Below, in pieces: positions 34,354 to 43,308 of a DNA stretch of 64,000 bases (positions are counted from its first letter, which is position 1; every line of letters starts with the position of its first letter). The notes beneath the pieces are model-generated. The model was given only the letters and a program-made list of their open reading frames with translations, made no database searches and was not told the DNA's origin. Both the position numbers and the translations under genes were made by a program. The DNA is from Arthrobacter luteolus NBRC 107841 (GTDB taxonomy: Bacteria; Actinomycetota; Actinomycetes; Actinomycetales; Micrococcaceae), in NCBI RefSeq assembly GCF_001552075.1, contig NZ_BCQM01000007.1:145078-209077 (forward strand). Reading direction: 5' to 3'.

Positions 34354-35562
34354 ATGACACCTGCCGGACAGGCAACCGGTCCGCTGGAGGGAGTGCGGGT
34401 CGTGGAGATGGGCCAGCTGCTGGCCGGGCCCTTTTGCGGGCAGCTCCTTGGCGATCTGGGGGCGGACGTCGTGAAGATCGAGGACCCCGCACACGGAGAC
34501 CCGCTTCGCCAGTGGGGGCGGCAGCTGCCGCAGGGAGTCTCGCTCTGGTGGTCCGTCGTGGGGCGCAACAAGCGCTCCGTCACCCTGAACCTGCGCGAAC
34601 CCGAGGGTCAGGAACTGGCGCGCCAGCTGATCCGGGAGGCGGACATTGTGGTGGAGAATTTCCGCCCCGGAACCATGGAACGCTGGGGGCTGGGCTTCGA
34701 GGATCTGCGCCGGGACAATCCCGGACTGGTGATGGTGCGGGTTTCCGGCTTCGGCCAGGACGGGCCCTATTCGCAGCGCGCCGGATACGGAGCGATCGGT
34801 GAAGCGATGGGCGGACTCCGCTACGTCGTCGGTGATCCCGCCAGTCCGCCGTCCCGGGTGGGTATTTCCATCGGCGACACCCTGGCGGCGCTGTTCGCGG
34901 CCATCGGAGCCCTGGCGGCTCTGCAGGAACGCCGCTCCAGCGGGCAGGGTCAGGTGGTGGACTCCGCCATATACGAAGCTGTGCTGGGGGTGATGGAATC
35001 ATTGGTCCCCGAATGGCAGCTCACCGGATACCAGCGCGAACGCACCGGCGCGGTCCTTCCCAACGTGGCACCCAGCAACGTCTACCCCACCAGGGACGGA
35101 CAGTGGCTGCTGATTGCAGCCAACCAGGATACGGTTTTCGCCCGGCTGGCCAAGGCCATGGATGCTCCCGAGCTCGCGTCCGATCCGCGCTATGCAACCC
35201 ACGGAGCCCGCGGCGGGCGCCAGGCGGAACTCGATGACCTCATCGCTGCTTTCACCTCCGGCCTGGACGCGAAGGTGCTTGAGGCCCGGCTGGAAGAGCA
35301 CGGCGTGCCGTCCGGGAAAATCTTCCGGCCGGTGGATATGTTCACGGATCCGCAGTTCCAGGCCAGGGAGTCGATCACGGAAGTGGAGCATCCGGTCCTC
35401 GGTCCGGTGGCGATGCAGAACGTTTTCCCCCGCCTGAGCCGCACCGGCGGGACCGTGCGCTGGCCGGGTCCTGAACTGGGCGCCCACACCGCAGAGGTGC
35501 TGGCGCGGATCGGCGTGGATGAACCGGCGCTGCAGGACCTCCGTGCCCGGGGCGTGGCATGA
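34354..35562 (+). CDS. Class III CoA-transferase (CaiB/BaiF family)
   Basis: A 402-residue CoA-transferase. Family blocks: LEGVRVVEMGQLLAGPFCGQ at the start, LGADVVKIEDPAHGDPLRQW, GRNKRSVTLNL, ADIVVENFRPGTMERWGLG, and GFGQDGPYSQRAGYG. The catalytic Asp is in VGISIGDTLAAL. It moves CoA between two carboxylic acids. ATG 34354 follows GGGAGGAG. The next gene overlaps by four bases and resembles HMG-CoA lyase, a pairing that suggests activation of a branched dicarboxylic or hydroxy acid followed by carbon-carbon cleavage. Confidence 0.93.
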   Translation: MTPAGQATGPLEGVRVVEMGQLLAGPFCGQLLGDLGADVVKIEDPAHGDPLRQWGRQLPQGVSLWWSVVGRNKRSVTLNLREPEGQELARQLIREADIVVENFRPGTMERWGLGFEDLRRDNPGLVMVRVSGFGQDGPYSQRAGYGAIGEAMGGLRYVVGDPASPPSRVGISIGDTLAALFAAIGALAALQERRSSGQGQVVDSAIYEAVLGVMESLVPEWQLTGYQRERTGAVLPNVAPSNVYPTRDGQWLLIAANQDTVFARLAKAMDAPELASDPRYATHGARGGRQAELDDLIAAFTSGLDAKVLEARLEEHGVPSGKIFRPVDMFTDPQFQARESITEVEHPVLGPVAMQNVFPRLSRTGGTVRWPGPELGAHTAEVLARIGVDEPALQDLRARGVA

Positions 35563-36530
35563 GCCTGCCCGGGCTTCCGGCCTCGGTCCGGCTGGTGGAG
35601 GTGGGGCTCCGGGACGGGCTGCAGTCCGTCCCGGAGCCGTTGCCCACCGCACGGAAGCTGGAGCTGGTCCAGCTCCTGATCGATGCCGGCGTCCGCGAAA
35701 TTGAGGCCGTGTCCTTCGCGCATCCCAAGGTGCTTCCGCAGCTGGCCGACGCCGCGGAGGTGATGGCCGGGGTACCGCGGGTGCCCGGAGTCCGCTACCG
35801 GGGTTTGGCCCCCAACTTCCGTGGCGCGGAACGGGCCGTCGACTGCGGGCTGGATGAACTGGTGGTGGTGGTTTCCGCTGACGAGGAAGTCAGCCGGCGC
35901 AACCAGCACCTCACGGTCAGCGAGGCGCTCTCGGATCTGGCCAGGATCGGCGATCTCGCGGAGGCCTCCGGCCTGCGGCTGGTAACCGCCGTGGCCTGCG
36001 CTTTTTTTGCCCCTGCCCGCGGCCCGGTGCCCGCAGCGGAGCGGCACCGGGTCCTGGAGGCAGCGGCAGCCGCCGGATCTGCCGGGGTGTATCTGGCCGG
36101 CACCTCCGGGCAGGAGGAACCGGGGGAAATCTACGACGGCGTTGCGGAGGTCCGCAGCGGCTACCCGGGCCTGGAGGTGGGGGTGCATCTGCACAACCGC
36201 AACGGCTTCGCCCCGGCGAATGCGCTGGCAGCGCTGCAGGCCGGCGTGGACTGGCTTGAAGGGTCCTTCGCGGGGCTCGGCGGGGACCTGTGGTTCCCCG
36301 GAGATCCGGCGGTCCTGGGCAATGCACCGTTCGAAGACCTGGTGCATCTCTGCGGCGGGCTTGGCATCAAGACCGGAATCGATCTACCGGCGTACATGCT
36401 GGCCTCGGAGCGGATCGCGGCACTCACGGGGCGCGCCTCGGCGTCGTTCGTTTCCCGTGGCGGCACCCGCACGGAACTGGCCGCTGCCAGCTGGCCTGCC
36501 GCCGCCGGTTCAGCCGCTGGCAAGGGATAA
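35559..36530 (+). CDS. HMG-CoA-lyase-like protein with altered Cys loop
   Basis: A 323-residue TIM-barrel protein of the HMGL family. VEVGLRDGLQ (Arg18, Asp19), EAVSF.HPKVLPQLADA and the metal ligands His210 and His212 (GVHLHNRNG) are present. The C-terminal loop of true lyases, GGCPYA with its catalytic Cys, reads GGDLWFPGDP, putting Asp243 in place of Cys. The domain may therefore cleave a different acyl-CoA or use another acid. Its start overlaps the CoA-transferase stop (ATGA). Confidence 0.82.
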   Translation: MSLPGLPASVRLVEVGLRDGLQSVPEPLPTARKLELVQLLIDAGVREIEAVSFAHPKVLPQLADAAEVMAGVPRVPGVRYRGLAPNFRGAERAVDCGLDELVVVVSADEEVSRRNQHLTVSEALSDLARIGDLAEASGLRLVTAVACAFFAPARGPVPAAERHRVLEAAAAAGSAGVYLAGTSGQEEPGEIYDGVAEVRSGYPGLEVGVHLHNRNGFAPANALAALQAGVDWLEGSFAGLGGDLWFPGDPAVLGNAPFEDLVHLCGGLGIKTGIDLPAYMLASERIAALTGRASASFVSRGGTRTELAAASWPAAAGSAAGKG

Positions 36531-36540
36531 CGTAGTGGGC

Positions 36541-37200
36541 ATGGAGCTCTCCCCCGCAACCATGGAGCCGTCGGATGACAGTGCCTACGCCCGGCTGCGC
36601 ACCCTGATTACCTCCGGGGACATCGCCCCGGGGGCACGGCTGCGCGAAGCGGCACTCGCTGCCCGGCTAGGCGTCAGCCGCACCCCGGTCCGGGAGGCGC
36701 TGAACCGGCTCGCGGCGGAGGGAATCGTGGAGATCAGCCGCAACAAGGGCGCGCAGGTGGTGTCCTTCACGCCCGAGGACGTAGCCGGCCTCTACGACGT
36801 CCGCGCCGGCTTTGAACCGCACGCCGCCCTGCTGGCCGTTCCCCGGCTGACCGACGACGACGTCGAACACCTGGCGGAGCTGAATTCCCGCATGGAAGCT
36901 GCAGCCGCCGCCGGTGACCTCGCGGCGCTGGGAGCCCTGAACAACGAGTTCCACGGCATCTTCGTTGACCGCTGCGGCAACCGGCACTTCGCCATCGCCC
37001 TGCAGACACTGATGCGCCCCGCCGTCGTCGCCCATACATTCGGCAAGTACAGCCCCGAGGCGCTGCGGCGCAGCATGCTCCACCATGCGGAGCTGGTGGC
37101 TGCCGCCCGGGCGCGCGACGGCGAATGGGCCGAGGCAGTGATGCGCACCCACATTCTGGCGGCACGAAACGCCGCCGGCGCGCGTCCCCCCGGCGCGTAG
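36541..37200 (+). CDS. GntR-family (FCD) transcriptional regulator
   Basis: A 219-residue regulator. The winged helix reads YARLRTLITSGDIAPGARL, then LREAALAARLGVSRTPVREAL and RLAAEGIVEI, the GntR pattern. The C-terminal FCD domain has LYDVRAGFEPHAA, NNEFHGIFVDRCGN and LHHAELVAAARARD, with Asp and His residues that usually bind a metal next to the effector. GTG 36535 is an alternative start with AGGGA seven bases upstream. It follows the HMGL-like gene by ten bases and probably controls the divergent promoters at 34048-34353. Confidence 0.9.
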   Translation: MELSPATMEPSDDSAYARLRTLITSGDIAPGARLREAALAARLGVSRTPVREALNRLAAEGIVEISRNKGAQVVSFTPEDVAGLYDVRAGFEPHAALLAVPRLTDDDVEHLAELNSRMEAAAAAGDLAALGALNNEFHGIFVDRCGNRHFAIALQTLMRPAVVAHTFGKYSPEALRRSMLHHAELVAAARARDGEWAEAVMRTHILAARNAAGARPPGA

Positions 37201-37220
37201 ATCCGGGGGTGCCCCCAGGC

Positions 37221-38219
37221 CTAATGCCCGGCGCCGCTGCCGCCGGCAGGGGTGAAGCGCAGCCGCTCGAACATAGCTTGGTGAGCCGGTTGTGTGGCTT
37301 CGCTGCCGGCCGTGCGCCGGTTGACGTAGCGGGCGAGCTTGTCTTGGAGCAGGCGCGCCTCCTGCTCGTTGAAAATGCCGCCGGCCAGGGATCCGGCCCG
37401 CTCCTCCAGCTCCGGCAGCCGCGCCATCCCGGCGTCGTCGGGGGCCATGGCGATGCCGAAAGCGGCGTCCAGGACTGCGCCGGCGCGCTGCGCGCCGCTC
37501 GCCCCGGGATTGGCGTCGGCGGCCTGCAGCGCACGTTCCGCTACTTCCCGCGCCGGATCATAGGCCTGCTGGTCCAAGAGGAAACTGAACAGGGCGGCGC
37601 TCGGTTCGAAATCACTGATTGGGCCGGAGAACCATTCCTGCAGGGCAGACTGCCACCGCTCATCGCCGGCAGAAAACAGCAGAGCCGTGGCATAACCGGC
37701 AACCTCGCTGCGCAGCCGGCGTTCCTCCGGAGCGGCTCCGGGCTGGAACCCGTGCAGGCCTGATTCGGCCACCTGGCTCACCTGCGCCGCCAGACCGGGA
37801 TCCTGGAGGGAACCGAAACCACACCATCCGCCCTGGTCCTGGACGTACCCATGAAGCTCCCGCATCAGGTGCGGCACCCAGCCGCTGGCAGGACCGAATT
37901 CCTCGAGGGCAAGGAAGAACGCCCCGGTCAGGTAGTTCAGATCCCGCGGACGGCGGTGGTCCCATCCCGCGTCATACACATGGACCGCCACCTCGCGGTC
38001 ATGGTTCAGGGCGGGCACCGATTCGGTGAATTCCCAGGCCCGCTCGCACAGGGCTGCCCCCTGCTTCGTATCACCGGCCGCCAGCAGCGTCTTTGCTGCC
38101 TGCAGCACCGTCATGACATAAACCTTCGGATGCGGTATTCCGGCCGCTTCCATGCCCTGGATTGCTTGGATCAGATCTGCGGCGGCATGCGCCGCTCCCC
38201 CACGTTGTTCATTCCGCAT
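37221..38219 (-). CDS. Conserved-looking hypothetical protein, helical repeats
   Basis: A 332-residue protein of unknown function, starting at ATG 38219. It looks all-helical: segments such as AADLIQAIQGMEAAGI, VYVMTVLQAAKTLLAAGDTKQGAALCERAWEF and AREVAERALQAADANPGA resemble TPR-like helix pairs. There is no signal peptide or membrane segment. No clear RBS is visible before ATG 38219; a longer frame to 38282 exists. It converges with the GntR gene and I cannot assign a role. Confidence 0.65.
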   Translation of the reverse strand: MRNEQRGGAAHAAADLIQAIQGMEAAGIPHPKVYVMTVLQAAKTLLAAGDTKQGAALCERAWEFTESVPALNHDREVAVHVYDAGWDHRRPRDLNYLTGAFFLALEEFGPASGWVPHLMRELHGYVQDQGGWCGFGSLQDPGLAAQVSQVAESGLHGFQPGAAPEERRLRSEVAGYATALLFSAGDERWQSALQEWFSGPISDFEPSAALFSFLLDQQAYDPAREVAERALQAADANPGASGAQRAGAVLDAAFGIAMAPDDAGMARLPELEERAGSLAGGIFNEQEARLLQDKLARYVNRRTAGSEATQPAHQAMFERLRFTPAGGSGAGH

Positions 38220-38246
38220 GTGCAACAGATTAGCTGTTCCCAGCCG

Positions 38247-38278
38247 GTGGCTGCGGCGGGATTGCCCGCCACAGCCAC
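38247..38278 (-). terminator. Possible terminator after FAD oxidoreductase gene
   Basis: GTGGCTGCGGCGGG pairs with GCCCGCCACAGCCAC, with one mismatch, across a three-base loop, 19 bases past the minus-strand gene's stop. There is no T-run. Confidence 0.45.
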
Positions 38279-38296
38279 GCAAACGACTCTGGATTG

Positions 38297-39715
38297 CTAG
38301 GAATCGAACCCCAGCCCCACGGCGTCGAGCGTCTTGAGGATGATGTTCCGCTTGCCGTTATTGTGATCGGCCCGGTCCATCGACCACCTGGTGAGGTTGA
38401 TGCCCACCGAGGCCAGCGGTTCGGGCGGGAACGGAAGCGGGCGCCTGCGCACCATCTCCACCCGGGTCCGCTCGGTGTCCTGGCCGGACAACAGGTCCAG
38501 GAGGACATCGGCGGCAAAGGCGGTGGCCCCGACGCCCAGCCCGGTGAAGCCGGAGGCATAAGCCACCTTCCCCTTGCGCGCCGTGCCGAAAAAGGCGCAG
38601 AACTGCGTGCTGGAATCGATGGGACCTGCCCATTTGTGGCTGAATTTCAGCCCTTCAAGCTGCGGGAACGTGGTGAAGAAATGGGAAGCGAGTTTTTCCC
38701 AGGTCTCCGGCCGGTCCTCATGCCGGGGATTCACCCGTCCGCCGGCGAAGTACACCGCGTCGTAGCCGCCGAACAGGATCCGGTTGTCCTTGCTGAGCCG
38801 GTAGTAGTGGAACTGGTTCGCCAGGTCTGCGAGTCCCTGCCGGCTGTTCCAGCCGATCGCCTCGAGCTGCACGGGAGTGAGGGGCTCCGTCATCAGCGCG
38901 TAGTCGTACACGGTCACCGTCATCAGCTTGTTGCGCTTCAGCAGCGACGGATAGGCATTCGTTCCCAGCACCACCTGGCCCGCCCGCACCTCGCCGTGTT
39001 CAGTCACCACCGTGACGCCGCCGTCGTGCTCCGTCAGCTCCGTGACCCGGGTTTTTTCGTGGATCTGGACGCCAAGGCCGGCAACCGTCCTCGCCAGCTC
39101 CAGCCCCAGCTTGTAGGGATGAACCATGGCCACGGAATCCTTGTACCAGCGCCCGGCCAGATAGGTGGGTGAGTTCACCTCTGCCCGGACCGCGTCCTGG
39201 TCCAGGAAAACGCCGCCTTCCGATCCGTCCTCCTGGAGCCAGGGCACCTGGTGCGGTTCAACAGCCACGCTGAGTGATCCGGTGCGTTCCCAGTCGCAGT
39301 CCATGCCGTATTTCTGCACCGCCTCCTGCATGCGGTCCAGGTTCTCCAGGCCCAGGCGCTCCAGCGTACCGATTTCCTCCGGCCAGCGGCTCCGCCCGTT
39401 CTCGTACCCGTGGGTCAGGCTGGCTTCGCAGAATCCGCCGTTGCGCCCGGAGGCCGCCCACGCCACCCGTTCGGCCTCAAGCAGGATCACGGTGCGCTCC
39501 GGATTCCGTTCCTTGGCACGCAGCGCCGTCCAGAGCCCGGTGTACCCGCCGCCCACAATCACCAGGTCGGCGCTGGTGCTGCCCTCAAGCCGGGGATGGC
39601 TGGGTGCGTTCTCCTGAAGTCCGTCGATCCAGAACGGCCGGTGCACGGCACCTTCCAGCGACTTGGCGACGACGGCGGACTGGGGGACGTTCCGTTCGAA
39701 AACGGTGGTATTCAC
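38297..39715 (-). CDS. FAD-dependent amine oxidoreductase (DAO family, PuuB-like)
   Basis: A 472-residue flavoprotein of the DAO family. The ADP-binding motif is ADLVIVGGGYTGLWTALRA, with a second FAD segment VAWAASGRNGGF, as in gamma-glutamylputrescine oxidases. FTGLGVGATAFAADVL near the end closes the FAD site. GTG 39715 follows AGGAGAA. It is 99 bases after the transporter ATPase in the same orientation, so a primary or secondary amine released by the amidohydrolase of this operon could be its substrate. That last point is inference. Confidence 0.88.
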   Translation of the reverse strand: MNTTVFERNVPQSAVVAKSLEGAVHRPFWIDGLQENAPSHPRLEGSTSADLVIVGGGYTGLWTALRAKERNPERTVILLEAERVAWAASGRNGGFCEASLTHGYENGRSRWPEEIGTLERLGLENLDRMQEAVQKYGMDCDWERTGSLSVAVEPHQVPWLQEDGSEGGVFLDQDAVRAEVNSPTYLAGRWYKDSVAMVHPYKLGLELARTVAGLGVQIHEKTRVTELTEHDGGVTVVTEHGEVRAGQVVLGTNAYPSLLKRNKLMTVTVYDYALMTEPLTPVQLEAIGWNSRQGLADLANQFHYYRLSKDNRILFGGYDAVYFAGGRVNPRHEDRPETWEKLASHFFTTFPQLEGLKFSHKWAGPIDSSTQFCAFFGTARKGKVAYASGFTGLGVGATAFAADVLLDLLSGQDTERTRVEMVRRRPLPFPPEPLASVGINLTRWSMDRADHNNGKRNIILKTLDAVGLGFDS

Positions 39716-39814
39716 GGGTGTTCTCCTGTTTCGGGGTGCGGCGGGAACCGCGCCCGGATGGTTCGGCGGCAGGGGCTGCCGCCGTTTGTGGCACACTGCC
39801 TGATCCTCGCTGGA

Positions 39815-41422
39815 TCAGGCCGTGGCCGGCTCCTCGTCCCACAGCGGGCGGGGACGCGAGCCGATGAGGTTCCGGGTGTATTCTTCGCCGGGATCCTCAA
39901 GAATGCGGGCGGTTGGCCCCTGTTCAACGATCCGGCCCTGGTGCATCACCAGGACGTTGTCGCAGAGCCGGGAAACGACTGCCAGGTCGTGGGTGACAAA
40001 CAGAATGGTCAGGCCGAACTGGCCGCGGAGTTCCTCCACCAGATCAAGCACCTGGGCCTGGACCGAAACGTCCAGTGCGCTGGTTGCCTCGTCAAGGACC
40101 AGCAGCCGGGGACGGGCGGCGAGCGCTTTGGCGAGGGCAACCCGCTGGCGCTGACCGCCGGAGAGTGCGCGCGGCAATGCGTCACAGCGTTCTTCGGCGA
40201 TTCCCACCCGCCCCAGCAGTTCCCGCGCACTGGCCAGGGCCTCGTGGCGGCCTTGCTGCTGGTGCAGGCGGAAGACATCCGCGACGGCCTTGCCGACCGG
40301 AATGCGTGGGTCCAGGGAAAGGTACGGGTCCTGGAAGACAATCTGGACGTCCTTGGCGAGGACTTTCCGTTCCGCGGCCGCCAGCCGGCGCTGCGGCCGC
40401 AGGTTCCCGCCAAGCGTGAGGTCACCTTCGGTGGCTGTTTCCAGCGCTACAACCAGCCGGGCGAGCGTTGACTTCCCGGAGCCCGACTCCCCCACCACGC
40501 CGAGCGAGCCGCCCTCCGGCAGGCTGAAAGCGGCATCGTCCAGTGCGGTGAGGATTTCGCCGCGTGCCAGTTCGTAGCGCTTGGAAAGCCCCTTGGCCTC
40601 AAGCAGCGGCTGGACGCCAATCACGGCGGCCGGTGCGGGGATCTCGTCCAGGTCGATGACGGGTGTGGCGTTGACCAGCTGCCGCGTGTAGTCCTGCTGC
40701 GGGGCCAGGAAGACTTCCTGGGTGGCACCCTGTTCCACGACCCGGCCGTTCCGCAGCACGTAGACGCGTTCGCAGAGGCTGGCGGCGAGGTTCAGGTCGT
40801 GGGTGATAAAAAGCATGCCCATGCCCCGGGCCTGCTGCTGTTCGCGCAGCAGGCTCACAATGCCGGCCTGGGTGGTAACGTCCAGCGCCGTGGTGGGTTC
40901 ATCGCAGAGCAGCAGCTTCGGGGAGTTCAGCAGCGCGGCAGCAATCATCACGCGCTGGAGCATGCCGCCGGAGAGCTGGTGCGGGTGCTGGCCGGTGAGT
41001 TCCTTGGCCCGGCGCAGCCCGACCTGTTCGAGGGCGGCGACCGAGCGCTGCGCTGCTTCAGCGCGGGAGAGTCCCTGGAAACGCAGTGTCTCGCCCAGGA
41101 AATCCCCCACGGTGCGGACCGGGTTGATCCCGGCCCGGGGGTCCTGGAAGATCATGGACGCGTCTTTGCGGCGCAGGTCCATCAGGCGCTGCCTGCCGGC
41201 GGTCAGCGTGTCCAGCCCGCGGACGGAAACCGTACCGGATACCTGGGCCCGCTCCGGGAGGAGTCCCAGCGCTGCCCTGATGGTCAGCGACTTGCCGGAT
41301 CCGGACTCTCCCACCAGGGCGACGGCCTCGCCGTCGTCCACATGAAGCGAGACCCGGTCCAGCAGCGGTGCCTTGTCCGGGAAGCCGAGGGTGAGGTCCT
41401 GGATCTCCAAAAGCCTGCTCAT
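39815..41422 (-). CDS. Double ABC ATPase (DppD-DppF-like)
   Basis: A 535-residue protein with two complete ATPase halves. First: GESGSGKSLT near residue 38, LSGGMLQRVMIAAAL, LLLCDEPTTALD. Second: GESGSGKSTLARLVVAL near 315, LSGGQRQRVALAKAL, LLVLDEATSALD. It energises the two permeases just upstream, from which it is separated by a four-base overlap. Fused double ATPases are common in Dpp/glutathione-type importers. Confidence 0.94.
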   Translation of the reverse strand: MSRLLEIQDLTLGFPDKAPLLDRVSLHVDDGEAVALVGESGSGKSLTIRAALGLLPERAQVSGTVSVRGLDTLTAGRQRLMDLRRKDASMIFQDPRAGINPVRTVGDFLGETLRFQGLSRAEAAQRSVAALEQVGLRRAKELTGQHPHQLSGGMLQRVMIAAALLNSPKLLLCDEPTTALDVTTQAGIVSLLREQQQARGMGMLFITHDLNLAASLCERVYVLRNGRVVEQGATQEVFLAPQQDYTRQLVNATPVIDLDEIPAPAAVIGVQPLLEAKGLSKRYELARGEILTALDDAAFSLPEGGSLGVVGESGSGKSTLARLVVALETATEGDLTLGGNLRPQRRLAAAERKVLAKDVQIVFQDPYLSLDPRIPVGKAVADVFRLHQQQGRHEALASARELLGRVGIAEERCDALPRALSGGQRQRVALAKALAARPRLLVLDEATSALDVSVQAQVLDLVEELRGQFGLTILFVTHDLAVVSRLCDNVLVMHQGRIVEQGPTARILEDPGEEYTRNLIGSRPRPLWDEEPATA

Positions 41423-42279
41423 GCGAGTTTTCCTCCGATTCGGTCTGAAAGTTCCTCGCCGATGATGTTTACGGCCACCACCACCAGGACGATCACCAGG
41501 GCAGGCCAGAAGGCCGGCAGCAGATGTCCGCCCAACAGTGCGCCCCGGGATTCCTCGATCATGGCGCCCCAGTCACTGGTGGGCGGCTGGATGCCCAGCC
41601 CAATGAAGGAGAGTGCTGCGAGGTCGGCCAGCACGTAGCCGAAGTTGAGCGTGGATTGGGCGCCGACGGTGGGAATGAGGTTGGGCAGGACCCTGCCCAG
41701 GACCACCCACGGTGTCCGGAACCCGAGCACCTGGTACGCCTGGACATAGGGGCGGCTGCGTTCGGCAGTCACGAGCGACTGGGTCAGGCGGGCCACGTAG
41801 GGAACGTAGGCGATGGTCATCGCGATAATCGGCGCGGTGAGTCCCTTGCCGAACAGGGCGATTGCCAGCATGGCCAGCAGCAGCGCGGGGAAGGCAAAAA
41901 GCAGGTCGAAAACCCGGCTGAGCAGCTTGCCCAGCCATCCCCGGGACCAGCCGGCGGCCAGTCCCAGGAGCAGGCCCAGGACGGTGGATGCCACCATCAC
42001 GATTGCCGGTCCCAGCAGGGAGGTCCGGCCGCCGTGCATGAGGCGGCTCAGGAGGTCACGGCCCAGCGCGTCGGTGCCGAGCAGGTGCCCGGCTCCCGGA
42101 CCGGCGAGCACGTTGTTCAGGTCGACGTAGTCCGGGTCATAGGGTGCCAGGACGGGAGCGAATACCGCCAGGAGAACCACCAGGGCGGAGAAAACCGCCG
42201 CGGCCCAGCCCAGGGGTGAGAGGTACTGCCCATAGCGGCCTAGGCCTGCCTGCTGAGGCAGGCGGAGCGTCAGGGTCAT
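41419..42279 (-). CDS. ABC transporter permease (DppC-like)
   Basis: A 286-residue membrane protein. It has the DppC features DPDYVDLNNVLAGPGAGHLLGTDALGRDLLSRLMHGGRTS region (quoted here as DPDYVDL and GTDALGRDLLSRL) and the coupling sequence near MTIAYVPYVARLTQS. About six helices. It overlaps the permease before it and the ATPase after it by four bases each. Confidence 0.93.
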   Translation of the reverse strand: MTLTLRLPQQAGLGRYGQYLSPLGWAAAVFSALVVLLAVFAPVLAPYDPDYVDLNNVLAGPGAGHLLGTDALGRDLLSRLMHGGRTSLLGPAIVMVASTVLGLLLGLAAGWSRGWLGKLLSRVFDLLFAFPALLLAMLAIALFGKGLTAPIIAMTIAYVPYVARLTQSLVTAERSRPYVQAYQVLGFRTPWVVLGRVLPNLIPTVGAQSTLNFGYVLADLAALSFIGLGIQPPTSDWGAMIEESRGALLGGHLLPAFWPALVIVLVVVAVNIIGEELSDRIGGKLA

Positions 42280-43307
42280 CGGGTCTCCGTTCCGGCCGCG
42301 ATACGCGGATCGATAAGGGGCTGGATGAGGTCCACCAGGGTGTTGACCAGGACAAAGGCCGCCACAACAACCATCACGATGGCCTGGACGACGGAGAAGT
42401 CCAGACGGTCAATCGACTGCACGAGCAGCTGACCGATCCCGGCGAGTCCGAAGGTCCGCTCAATGATGGCGCTGGACACCAGCAGGCCGGCCACCAGCAC
42501 ACCGCTGACGGTCAGGATGGGGCCCAGGGCGTTGCGCAGCACGTGCCGTCCCACGACTGCCCCGCGGCTGAGGCCGCGGCTGGTAGCCACTTCCACGTGC
42601 TCACGGACCAGCTGCTCATTCATGGAGGAGCGGGTCACCCGCGCCACCATGGCAATATAGGTGATCCCCAGCGCCAGCGCGGGCAGGGTCAGATGCCATA
42701 TTCGGTCCCAGCCGGCGTCGCCGCTCCCGAAGGAGGGGAACCAGCCCAGTCCGACGGAAAACAGGGCGACCAGGGCGATGGCTGCCACAAACGGCGGTAC
42801 GGCGCCGGCGGCGGTCAGCGTGATGAGGATAAAGCGGTCGCCGAAGCCCTTGTTCAGGCTGGCCACAATTCCGGCCAGCAGCCCAAGCACGGTGATGAAC
42901 ACGGCTGCCAGCGCCACCAGCTGCAGTGTGGTGGGCAGGCGGCTCAGGAGGACCTCAGAGACGTCCTGGCGGTAGGTCAGGGAGCGTCCCCAGTCACCCT
43001 GGAAGATGCCGCCGAGCCAGTTCAGGTACTGTTCCCACGCGGGTTTATCCAATCCGTACTGGCGGGTGATCTCCGCCAGGGCATCGGGGTTCGGGCTGCG
43101 GCCCCTGAGCAGGAAGCGCGCCGGATCGCCGGGAACCAGGAAGCGGGAGAAGAACACGGCCAGCGAGGCTGCGAACAGCGTGAGCGCGAGGACCAGGAGT
43201 TTCTGCAGGATGTAGATGAGCGGCCGGCTGGCCCGGCCTTTGGCCTTATGCGCGGGAGCTGGCCCCGGCGCACCTGCAACGGATGGTGCCTGAACTGCAG
43301 TGGTCAT
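42276..43307 (-). CDS. ABC transporter permease (DppB-like)
   Basis: A 343-residue permease of the DppB type, with an N-terminal cytosolic extension rich in Ala and Pro before the first helix (LVLALTLFAASLAVFF). LDKPAWEQYLNWLGGIFQGDWGRSL (in parts: YLNWLGGIFQGDWGRS) is the typical extracellular loop. It starts one base after the binding-protein stop and overlaps the next permease by four bases. Confidence 0.93.
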   Translation of the reverse strand: MTTAVQAPSVAGAPGPAPAHKAKGRASRPLIYILQKLLVLALTLFAASLAVFFSRFLVPGDPARFLLRGRSPNPDALAEITRQYGLDKPAWEQYLNWLGGIFQGDWGRSLTYRQDVSEVLLSRLPTTLQLVALAAVFITVLGLLAGIVASLNKGFGDRFILITLTAAGAVPPFVAAIALVALFSVGLGWFPSFGSGDAGWDRIWHLTLPALALGITYIAMVARVTRSSMNEQLVREHVEVATSRGLSRGAVVGRHVLRNALGPILTVSGVLVAGLLVSSAIIERTFGLAGIGQLLVQSIDRLDFSVVQAIVMVVVAAFVLVNTLVDLIQPLIDPRIAAGTETR

Positions 43308-43308
43308 G

